This document shows positions 23,680 through 29,679 of a stretch of DNA of 29,679 bases, in pieces. The translations under genes and the position numbers were made by a program. The stretch lies in assembly GCA_031404455.1 (NCBI GenBank), contig JANNHP010000153.1, forward strand, positions 1-29,679. The letters are read 5' to 3'. This DNA is from JANNHP01 sp031404455 (GTDB lineage Bacteria; Planctomycetota; JAJSAM01; JAJVHW01). How positions within the stretch are numbered: the stretch's first letter is position 1; each line of letters opens with the position of its first letter. The notes beneath the pieces were generated by a model, which worked only from the letters and a program-made list of their open reading frames with translations, had not been told where the DNA came from and ran no database searches.

Positions 23680-24765
23680 GTGCGAATAGCCGTCGATGTG
23701 CGGATCCTGGAGTTCCCCTGCCCGACGGGCGTCGAGCGGGCGGCGACGGAGATGCTGCGAGCGCTGCCGGGCGCGCTGCGACCGGGCGACGAACTGCTGC
23801 TGTTCGGCCGCGGCGAGTTCGCGCCGCCGTCGGGCGCCCATCCGGCGGTGCGCAGCGTCGCGGTCGGAGGTCCCGAGACGCCGATGCTCTGGCGCGAGAG
23901 CCATCTCGCGCCGGAACTCGCGAAGCACGGCGCGGACGTGCTCTGGTCGCCCGTCGCGGCGCTCCCGCTCCGCGGCGACCTGCCATGCGTCGCGACGGTC
24001 CACGAGACGCCGTGGCTCGTCCGGCGTCACATGGAGGGCATGCTGCGCGAGCACGCGCACAAGATCCGCCTGCGGCTCGCCGTCGAGCGGGCCGCGCGGA
24101 TCGTCTGTCCGAGCCGCAGCGCCGCGGCGCAGGTCACGCAGAACCACCCGTCGGCCGAAGCCCGCGTGCGCGTCGTGCCGTACGGCGTGCCGCCCAGGTT
24201 CCTCACGCCTCCGGACGGCGCCGCGGCCGCGGAGCTGAGACGCCGCGCGGGCGTCGAGGGTTCGTACCTCCTCCACGTGGGCGGGACGCGGCAGCGCAAG
24301 AACGTGCCGCTCCTGCTGAAGGCGTACGCTCGGTACCTCCTCCAGGGCGGCCGCGCGGCGCTCGTCCTCGCCGGTCCCGGCGACGCGCCGGAGAGGGCGC
24401 CGAAGACCGTGAAGCACCTCGGCTTCGTCGCCGACGACACGCTCGTCGCGCTCTACGACGGCGCCGCGACGGTCGTCGTCTCGTCGGACTCCGAGGGGTT
24501 CGGCATCCCGGTGATCGAGGCGATGGCGCGCGGCGTCCCGGTCGTCGCGACGGCGGCGGGCGGCGTCCCCGAGGCGGCGGGCGGAGCCGCGGCGCTCGTC
24601 CCGCCCGGCGACGACGAGGGCCTCGCGTCGGCACTGCGCAACATCGAGACGGACGAGAGGTGGCGCGCGGAACTCGTGGCGAAGGGCCGCGTCCGCACGG
24701 AGTCGTGCCGGTTCGCGGTGTCGGCGTCGTTGCTCCACGGCGTGCTCGTCGAGGCGGCGGGTTGA
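23680..24765 (+). CDS. GT4-family glycosyltransferase
   Basis: The 361-residue product is a retaining GT-B glycosyltransferase that moves a sugar from a nucleotide donor, probably onto a cell-surface glycan. The N-terminal domain starts RIAVDVRILEFPCPTGVERA and includes LPCVATVHETPWL and ARIVCPSRSAAAQV. The C-terminal domain has GSYLLHVGGTRQRKNVPLLL, VLAGPGDAPE and the donor-binding E-x7-E motif in SDSEGFGIPVIEAMARGVPV (about 268-287). The start is the GTG at 23680, because the homologous N-terminus begins there. Longer in-frame starts extend through the divergent promoter and the opposite gene. TTGACG at 23645-23650 may be a -35 element. The next glycosyltransferase overlaps its stop. Confidence 0.9.
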   Translation: MRIAVDVRILEFPCPTGVERAATEMLRALPGALRPGDELLLFGRGEFAPPSGAHPAVRSVAVGGPETPMLWRESHLAPELAKHGADVLWSPVAALPLRGDLPCVATVHETPWLVRRHMEGMLREHAHKIRLRLAVERAARIVCPSRSAAAQVTQNHPSAEARVRVVPYGVPPRFLTPPDGAAAAELRRRAGVEGSYLLHVGGTRQRKNVPLLLKAYARYLLQGGRAALVLAGPGDAPERAPKTVKHLGFVADDTLVALYDGAATVVVSSDSEGFGIPVIEAMARGVPVVATAAGGVPEAAGGAAALVPPGDDEGLASALRNIETDERWRAELVAKGRVRTESCRFAVSASLLHGVLVEAAG

Positions 24766-25826
24766 TCGTCGCGCTGAACGCGACGGCCTACGACGAACGG
24801 CCGTCGGGCGCCCGGACACGCGCGATCGGGCTCGCGGCGGCGTTGCTGCGCGCGGGCGTGTCGGTGCGCGTCTACGTCCCGCGCGGCACTTCGCTCCGCG
24901 ACGAAGTGGCGCGGGAGAACGGCGGGCGGCTTCCCGACGATCTCTTCGACCAGATCCCGACCCCGCTCGCGCCGAGGGTCCCGTGGCGCCGGGCCTTCGC
25001 GAGCCGCCGCAAGCTGGACCAGCGAATCCCGAGCGACACCGACGCGCTCGTCACCGACTACTACCCGGTCTCGCGCAAGGTCCCGACGCTGCTGACGGTG
25101 CACGACTTGCGCTACTTCGCTGCGCGCCGCTTCGAACCGGCGGGCCGGGCCGCGTGGTTCCGCGCGGTGTTCCCGCGGATCGCGCGGCGGGCGGCGGGGA
25201 TCGTCGTCCCGACGCAGGCCGTCGCCGCGGAGGCGCGGCGGTTCCTCGGAGTCGACGAATCGCGCATCGCGGTCGTGCCGAACGGCCTCTCTCGCGCCTT
25301 CCGCGACGCGGACCGCGCGCCGGGGGAAGGCTCGCACCTCCTGATGATCGGTTTCGCGGAGCGGCGCAAGGATCTCGCCACCGTCCTCGCCGCGATGCGC
25401 CGCGCGCCCGCAGCGCCGCCGCTCGTGGTCGTGGGACGGGGAAGTCCGCCGAGGGCGGCGCGGGCGCTCGTCGCGGCGGGGCGCGTGCGGTTCGCGGGCT
25501 CGCGGAGCGACGACACCGTCGCGGACCTCGCGCACGACGCGGTGGCCCTTCTCCACCCGAGCCGCTACGAGGGGTTCGGACTGCCCGTGATCGAGGCGAT
25601 GTCGGCCGGGATTCCAGTCCTCGCGGCGAACGAGCGGGCCGTCGAGGAGATCTCCGGCGGCTTCGCCACGCTGCTGCCTCCGGGCGACGCCGACGCGTGG
25701 GCCGCCGCGATGACGTCGGTCGCGCCGCCTGCGCCCGGCGCGCGTGACCACGCTCACTCGTTCACTTGGGATGTCGCCGCGAGACGCCTGATCGAAGCCG
25801 TGACCGGCGTAGCATCGCGCGCATGA
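24762..25826 (+). CDS. GT4-family glycosyltransferase, second of pair
   Basis: The 354-residue GT-B enzyme starts LIVALNATAYDERPSGARTR and has PTLLTVHDLRYFAARRF and AGIVVPTQAVAAEARRFLGV. HLLMIGFAERRKDLATVLAA and the E-x7-E motif in SRYEGFGLPVIEAMSAGIPV (about 267-286) follow. It resembles mannosyl- or rhamnosyl-transferases of capsule or exopolysaccharide clusters, but the substrate cannot be told. The TTG start overlaps the preceding TGA as TTGA, with GAGGCGG just upstream, so translation is coupled. The two enzymes are only distantly alike and probably add successive sugars. The final codons overlap the next gene by ATGA. Confidence 0.9.
   Translation: MIVALNATAYDERPSGARTRAIGLAAALLRAGVSVRVYVPRGTSLRDEVARENGGRLPDDLFDQIPTPLAPRVPWRRAFASRRKLDQRIPSDTDALVTDYYPVSRKVPTLLTVHDLRYFAARRFEPAGRAAWFRAVFPRIARRAAGIVVPTQAVAAEARRFLGVDESRIAVVPNGLSRAFRDADRAPGEGSHLLMIGFAERRKDLATVLAAMRRAPAAPPLVVVGRGSPPRAARALVAAGRVRFAGSRSDDTVADLAHDAVALLHPSRYEGFGLPVIEAMSAGIPVLAANERAVEEISGGFATLLPPGDADAWAAAMTSVAPPAPGARDHAHSFTWDVAARRLIEAVTGVASRA
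25810..25815 (+). promoter_or_regulatory. -10 hexamer TAGCAT inside the glycosyltransferase 3' end
   Basis: TAGCAT ends 7 nt before the ATG at 25823 and lies within the last codons of the preceding gene. No Shine-Dalgarno sequence is present. It is an internal leaderless promoter candidate for the PLP enzyme. Confidence 0.45.
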
Positions 25827-27169
25827 AACGCAGACCCGAGGGCTATCTCGACGGCCGCCCGCTCGATCCCGCCACGCTGATGATGAGCTACGGCTACGAG
25901 CCCGCGCGTTCCGAGGGCGCGATCAAGTGCCCCATCTTCCAGACGTCCACGTTCGTGTTCCGGACTGCGGAGGAGGGCAAGGCCTTCTTCGAGATCGCCT
26001 ACGGACTGCGCGAGCGCGGGCCGACCGAGGAACTCGGGCTCATCTACAGCCGCCTCAACAACCCGGACCTCGAGATCCTCGAGGACCGCCTCACGCTCTG
26101 GGACGACGCCGAGGCGTGCGCCGTGTTCGAGAGCGGGATGGCCGCGATCGCGACGACGCTCTTCGAGTTCGCGCGGCCCGGCGACGTCATCCTCCACTCG
26201 GCGCCGATCTACGGCGGGAGCGACTACCTCCTGAACCACGTGCTGCCGCGGTTCGGCGTGCAGGCGGCGCCCTTCCCCGCGGGCGGCGGCGCGGCGGAGA
26301 TGCGCGCCTCGCTCGACCGCGCCGCGGCGAAGGGACGTCTCGCGGCGATCTTCGTCGAGACGCCCGCGAACCCGACGAACGCGCTCGTGGACATCGCCGC
26401 GTGCGCCGACGTCGCGCGCAGGCACTCGACCGACGGCCGCGCGGTGCCGGTGATCGTGGACAACACGTTCCTCGGGCCGCTCTGGCAGAAACCGCTCGAG
26501 CACGGCGCCGACCTCGTCATCTACTCGGCGACCAAGTTCCTCGGCGGGCACAGCGACCTCATCGCGGGTGCGTGCCTCGGTTCGAAGGCACTCGTCGAGC
26601 GCGTCCGCACGCTGCGGACGTTCCTCGGCACGATGGCGGGGCCGTGGACCGGGTGGCTCCTGCTCAGGAGTCTCGAGACGCTGAAGGTCCGCATGACGTC
26701 GCAGATGCACGGCGCCCGGCGCGTCGCGGAGTTCCTCGGGAAGCACCCCGCCGTCGCGAAGGTCCACTACCTCGGCTCGCTGAAGCCGGGCGACGCCCAG
26801 TACAAGCTCTACCGGCGGCAGTGCACCGCACCCGGGTCGGTGATCAGCTTCGAGGTGAAGGGCGGCGAGCGCGAGGCGTTCCGCGTGCTGAACGCGCTGC
26901 AGGTGATCAAGCTCGCGGTCAGTCTCGGGGGCACGGAATCGCTCGCGGAGCACCCGTCCACGATGACCCACGCCGACGTGAGCCGGGAGGCGCAGCGCGC
27001 GAGCGGGATCACGCCGTCGATGATCCGTCTCTCGGTTGGGATCGAGGAGCCGCTTGACCTCTGCGCCGACCTCGGACGGGCGCTCGCGGAGATCGTCCGG
27101 CCGACTAGCCGACCATCTTCACGACGAGCCACACGACGACGACCACGAACCCGACGCAAGCCACGCTGA
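25823..27169 (+). CDS. Cystathionine gamma-synthase-family PLP enzyme
   Basis: The product is a Cys/Met-metabolism PLP enzyme (fold type I). Family members make or break C-S bonds, for example O-acyl-homoserine plus cysteine to cystathionine. Features are IKCPIFQTSTFVFRTAEEG, the cofactor stretch YSRLNNPDLEILEDRL, FESGMAAIATTLFEF, VIVDNTFLGP, PLP-binding Lys238 in SATKFLGGHSDL, and SLGGTESLAEHPSTMTH. It fits the cystathionine gamma-synthase-like subfamily rather than a defined MetB, MetC or MetZ. The expected end is near residue 427. The last about 20 residues are an Arg-rich tail (SRPSSRRATRRRPRTRRKPR) read antisense to the FHA gene, overlapping it by 65 nt. A frameshift near 27100 is possible. 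Confidence 0.9.
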   Translation: MKRRPEGYLDGRPLDPATLMMSYGYEPARSEGAIKCPIFQTSTFVFRTAEEGKAFFEIAYGLRERGPTEELGLIYSRLNNPDLEILEDRLTLWDDAEACAVFESGMAAIATTLFEFARPGDVILHSAPIYGGSDYLLNHVLPRFGVQAAPFPAGGGAAEMRASLDRAAAKGRLAAIFVETPANPTNALVDIAACADVARRHSTDGRAVPVIVDNTFLGPLWQKPLEHGADLVIYSATKFLGGHSDLIAGACLGSKALVERVRTLRTFLGTMAGPWTGWLLLRSLETLKVRMTSQMHGARRVAEFLGKHPAVAKVHYLGSLKPGDAQYKLYRRQCTAPGSVISFEVKGGEREAFRVLNALQVIKLAVSLGGTESLAEHPSTMTHADVSREAQRASGITPSMIRLSVGIEEPLDLCADLGRALAEIVRPTSRPSSRRATRRRPRTRRKPR

Positions 27170-27719
27170 TCAGGAAACGCGACATCCCCGGCGACTGGGC
27201 GAGGTCCACGTCGAGCACGGTCGCCGTCTTCGCGTCCACCCTGCTGAACTGGAGGACGCGGTCGCTGACCTTCACGCCCGTGTCCGTCGCAGCCGCCTTC
27301 GCCGCCGCGGCCTTCGCCGTCGCCGCGGCGACGCCGGTCTTCTTCCCCGCCGCCGAACCCGCGCGAGCGGCCGCGAACGCCGCTTCCTTCTTCGTCGATG
27401 CGGACGACGAACCGGCGGGCTTCGCCGCTGCGGCGCCCGCGGCGTCGAACTCGATGGTCGTCTCGCCGATGACGATCTTGTCGCCGTTCGCGAGGTTCTT
27501 CCGCGTGGTCTGCACGCCGTTGACCTTGATCCCGTTCCTCGAGTTGAGGTCGGCCACGACCCACGCGCCGCCCTGCTCGAACACCTTGCAGTGCTCGCGA
27601 GAGGCGTGGTTGTCCGTGATCTGGACCTGCGCCGTGTCGCCGCGGCCGATGATGGCCGCCTTCGCGAGGTCGTACGTCTTGCCCGACTGCTTGCCCGTCG
27701 TGATCTTGAGCCTCGGCAT
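27105..27719 (-). CDS. Tail-anchored FHA-domain protein
   Basis: The 204-residue product has an N-terminal FHA domain (about 1-90) that binds phosphothreonine peptides. The conserved residues are present: G25-R26, S40-R41-E42-H43, and N59-S60-R61-N62-G63. A low-complexity Ala/Lys linker (about 95-145) follows. A single C-terminal membrane helix ends the protein (FLISVACVGFVVVVVWLVV, about 182-200), so the FHA domain faces the cytosol. It is a natural reader for Hanks-type kinases such as the one at 5230-6546. The start has a strong GGGAGGG Shine-Dalgarno sequence 5 nt upstream. The stop shares a CTAG with the out-of-frame TAG on the plus strand. Confidence 0.9.
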   Translation of the reverse strand: MPRLKITTGKQSGKTYDLAKAAIIGRGDTAQVQITDNHASREHCKVFEQGGAWVVADLNSRNGIKVNGVQTTRKNLANGDKIVIGETTIEFDAAGAAAAKPAGSSSASTKKEAAFAAARAGSAAGKKTGVAAATAKAAAAKAAATDTGVKVSDRVLQFSRVDAKTATVLDVDLAQSPGMSRFLISVACVGFVVVVVWLVVKMVG

Positions 27720-27724
27720 GGATC

Positions 27725-27747
27725 CCTCCCGTGCGCGAGCGAGTCTA
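27725..27747 (-). promoter_or_regulatory. -10 TAGACT and Shine-Dalgarno for the FHA gene
   Basis: On the minus strand TAGACT (27747-27742) is followed by a short leader with GGAGG (27729-27725), 5 nt before the ATG at 27719. This is a conventional short-leader mRNA. Confidence 0.45.
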
Positions 27748-27792
27748 GTGAGGACCCACGTCGAAACAAGCGACGGAACTCACGGCGCGACC

Positions 27793-27798
27793 TAACGT
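27793..27798 (+). promoter_or_regulatory. -10 hexamer TAACGT before the pseudouridine synthase gene
   Basis: TAACGT ends 7 nt before the ATG at 27806 and overlaps the alternative GTG at 27797, which argues for the ATG as start. No Shine-Dalgarno sequence. Confidence 0.45.
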
Positions 27799-27805
27799 GA
27801 GCGGC

Positions 27806-28804
27806 ATGCGCAAGATCGTGATCGCCAGGGACGACGCCGGACAGCGTCTCGACCGGTTCCTGCGCAAGATCCTGAAGGGCGAGACGCTCTCGCGGATCTT
27901 CAAGCTCATCCGCACGGGCGACGTGCGAGTGAACGGGAAGAAGTCGAAGGAGGGAGTGCGCCTCGCGGCGGGGGACGAGGTGGAGATCCGGCTCCCCGAC
28001 GCGGCGATCGCCGCCCGCGAGCCTTCGACGCCCGAAGTCCGCGCGCGCGCGAGCCGCAACTCAGGCGTCCGGCTGGAGGTGCTCTTCCGCGACGACCACG
28101 TCCTCGCCATCGACAAGCCGCCGTATCTCCTCGTGCAGCAGGGCGAGTCGCCCGACGAGCCGACCCTCGACGCGATCGTCGCCGAGCAGTTCGGACGCGG
28201 CGACTCGCTGACTTTCGTGCCGTCGCTCGCGCACCGGCTCGACCGCGGCACGAGCGGGATCGTGCTCCTCGGACTCTCGGCGCAGGGACTGCGCGGCCTG
28301 ACCGAGGCGTTCCGCCGCCGCAAGGTGGACAAGCGCTACCTGGCGCTCGTCGCCGGGCGTCCGGAGAAGGACGAGTTCGTCGTCGAGCTGCCGCTGCGCC
28401 GCGAGCGGCTCGAGAAGGGACGCGGTGCCAAGGTGAACGTGTCGTACGCGCCCGACGCCCTCTCCGCGAAGACCGAGTTCAAGGTGATCGAGCGCGACGC
28501 GCGGCGCGGTCTCGCGCTGATCGAGGCGCGGCCGCTCACGGGGCGCACACACCAGATCCGGGTCCACCTGCGCGCGGCGCAGTTCCCGATCGTCGGCGAC
28601 CCGACGTACGGCATCCCGGCGATGAACCGCGAGTGGCGGACGCGGCCCGGCATCGCGCGTCAGTTCCTCCACGCGTGGCGGGTCGAGCTCGAGCACCCGG
28701 TGGAGAAGGGGCGCACGCTCGTCGTCGAGAGCCGGCTCCCCGAAGACCTCGCGGAGACGCTCCGCTGGGCGGGACTGGCCGATCCGACGGCAAAAGGCCG
28801 ATAA
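27806..28804 (+). CDS. rluC: RluC-like 23S rRNA pseudouridine synthase
   Basis: The 332-residue product has an N-terminal S4 RNA-binding domain: AGQRLDRFLRKILKGETLSR and IRTGDVRVNGKKSKEGVRLA, about residues 8-60. The RluA-type catalytic domain follows, with HRLDRGTSG (143-151; catalytic Asp146), VDKRYLALVAGRPEKDEF and RTHQIRVHLRAAQFPIVGD. RluC isomerises specific uridines in 23S rRNA to pseudouridine. The S4 sequence and gene length fit RluC better than RluD, but the exact target is inference. The ATG at 27806 is favoured over the GTG at 27797, because TAACGT lies 7 nt upstream of it. The GNAT gene follows 7 nt downstream. Confidence 0.92.
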   Translation: MRKIVIARDDAGQRLDRFLRKILKGETLSRIFKLIRTGDVRVNGKKSKEGVRLAAGDEVEIRLPDAAIAAREPSTPEVRARASRNSGVRLEVLFRDDHVLAIDKPPYLLVQQGESPDEPTLDAIVAEQFGRGDSLTFVPSLAHRLDRGTSGIVLLGLSAQGLRGLTEAFRRRKVDKRYLALVAGRPEKDEFVVELPLRRERLEKGRGAKVNVSYAPDALSAKTEFKVIERDARRGLALIEARPLTGRTHQIRVHLRAAQFPIVGDPTYGIPAMNREWRTRPGIARQFLHAWRVELEHPVEKGRTLVVESRLPEDLAETLRWAGLADPTAKGR

Positions 28805-28805
28805 T
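28800..28805 (+). promoter_or_regulatory. -10 hexamer GATAAT overlapping the rluC stop
   Basis: GATAAT, the closest match to TATAAT in the window, contains the rluC TAA stop and ends 6 nt before the GTG at 28812. No Shine-Dalgarno sequence. Leaderless geometry. Confidence 0.5.
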
Positions 28806-28811
28806 CCCCGC

Positions 28812-29624
28812 GTGCGCTACTCCTGCCGGCCTTCGAGGACCGAAGACGCCGCCCTGATCGCCGAGTTCCTGCGTCCCGGGATGCCATCCGACGCCTTCCT
28901 GCTCGACGCGCTCGACTCCGGCGGCGCGCAGGGGTTCCATTGCGCGTGGGACGGCGACACGCTCGCGGGCGTCGCGTTCCAGCGGCGCGGGGCGATCTCC
29001 GCCTCGGTGGTGACGCCGCGGCTCGCCGCGTACGCGCTCGCGTCCTCGATCGGCAACCGCGAGTCGTGGACGAGCGTCGTCGGGCCCGAGGACCCGTGCA
29101 GCGCGATCGTCGATTCGCTGCGCTCGACGAAGCCGTTCCGCGTCGATCGCGTCCAGTCGTTCATGGCCGCCCTGCGCGGCGCCAAGCTCGGTCCGGGCGG
29201 CTCGGGCGTGCGCCGCGCGACGATGCGCGACCTCGAGACTCTCGTGCTCCTCGTCGCGCGCTACCGCGTCGAGGACGGACTCTCGGCCGCGGGCGACGAC
29301 CACGGAGCGTGGATACGCCTCCACACGATGGAGCGCATCCAGTCGGGCAACCTCTTCGTCGTCGAGGAACGGGACCGGATCGTCTTCACCGGCGCCTTCA
29401 ACTTCGTCGGACGCTGGGGCGCGGGACTCGGCGGCATCTACACCGTGCCCGAGGCGCGCGGCCGCGGCGTCGCGAGCCGGGCCACTTCCGACCTCTGCCG
29501 GATCGCGCTCGAATCGGGGCTCGCCGCGACGCTCCACGTCGATCCGGCGAACGAGCCCGCGATCCGTGCGTATGGGAAGGCCGGGCTCGAAGAGGCCGGA
29601 GAGTTCCGGCTGACGTTTCGCTGA
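28812..29624 (+). CDS. GNAT acetyltransferase with N-terminal DUF4081-like domain
   Basis: The 270-residue product has two halves. Residues about 130-270 form a GNAT domain: FVVEERDRIVFTGAFNFV, then acetyl-CoA-binding GGIYTVPEARGRGVASRATS with the R-G-x-G-V-A pattern (about 216-232) and HVDPANEPAIRAYGKAGLEE. The N-terminal half (FLLDALDSG, DTLAGVAFQRRGAIS, SWTSVVGPEDP) resembles the DUF4081 domain fused to GNAT enzymes in other GC-rich bacteria. The substrate is unknown. The GTG start is supported by GATAAT 6 nt upstream. Confidence 0.85.
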   Translation: MRYSCRPSRTEDAALIAEFLRPGMPSDAFLLDALDSGGAQGFHCAWDGDTLAGVAFQRRGAISASVVTPRLAAYALASSIGNRESWTSVVGPEDPCSAIVDSLRSTKPFRVDRVQSFMAALRGAKLGPGGSGVRRATMRDLETLVLLVARYRVEDGLSAAGDDHGAWIRLHTMERIQSGNLFVVEERDRIVFTGAFNFVGRWGAGLGGIYTVPEARGRGVASRATSDLCRIALESGLAATLHVDPANEPAIRAYGKAGLEEAGEFRLTFR

Positions 29625-29630
29625 AGCTCC

Positions 29631-29679
29631 GTGGGGGGGGGGCGGGCGCGGCCCCCCCCGGGGGCAACCCCAACGGGGG
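29631..29679. other. G/C homopolymer-rich contig end
   Basis: After the last stop the sequence becomes runs of 7 or more G and C (for example ten or more G from about 29633 and eight C from about 29652), ending in GGGGG. There is no coding frame. It is most likely a sequencing or assembly artefact at a hard GC hairpin rather than biology. Confidence 0.6.

Overview
The window looks like a complete contig of about 30 kb from a very GC-rich bacterium (roughly 70% G+C by eye). It carries many Ser/Thr-kinase, FHA, HEAT-repeat and carboxypeptidase-regulatory-like proteins and has many start codons without a Shine-Dalgarno sequence. This fits best an uncultured Planctomycetota-like lineage. No rRNA or other marker gene is present, so Myxococcota or another GC-rich phylum cannot be excluded. 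Both ends look like assembly ends: the left starts inside a broken FlhF-like fragment and the right runs into a G-rich low-complexity string.

Layout. 1-354: FlhF-like remnant, a palindromic repeat and a small plus-strand protein. 383-7254 (minus): a DUF2959 lipoprotein, a cyclic-nucleotide-domain Ser/Thr kinase, an exported HEAT-repeat/GATase-like protein, an exported periplasmic-binding-protein-like protein and a small HEAT protein. 7350-8867 (plus): a secreted protein made of two tandem copies of one unknown domain. 9011-10474 (minus): a compact winged-helix / unknown / HNH-nuclease cassette directly behind urocanate hydratase (hutU, 10503-12167). 12213-13397: an AAA ATPase with a DUF4143 domain. 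13511-19959 (plus): a carboxypeptidase-regulatory-like protein, an unknown protein, a MATE exporter, a KtrB/KtrA-type potassium uptake pair and a small ORF. 20084-20818: a lower-GC, foreign-looking PLD-like protein with two zinc ribbons. 20855-23588 (minus): histidine ammonia-lyase (hutH) and a membrane-anchored protein. 23680-27169 (plus): two GT4 glycosyltransferases and a cystathionine gamma-synthase-family enzyme. 27105-27719 (minus): a tail-anchored FHA protein. 27806-29624 (plus): an RluC-like pseudouridine synthase and a GNAT acetyltransferase.

How genes work together. hutH and hutU are the first two steps of histidine breakdown (histidine to urocanate to imidazolone propionate), but they lie about 8.7 kb apart, and hutI/hutG are absent. 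MATE, KtrB and KtrA form a tight unit for ion and drug transport. The cNMP-kinase, HEAT/GATase and binding-protein genes form a probable signalling or envelope operon of unknown role.

Most notable observations. (1) The HNH cassette is bounded by an imperfect 41-bp direct repeat. One copy is the 3' end of hutU; the other is a displaced remnant that still encodes a hutU-like C-terminus and stop. This suggests a selfish or integrative insertion at the hutU 3' end. (2) Thirteen start codons have a TAnnnT-like -10 hexamer ending only 6-12 nt upstream and little or no Shine-Dalgarno sequence, which points to widespread leaderless transcription. (3) hutU contains a 14-codon patch of codons that are rare elsewhere in the window.
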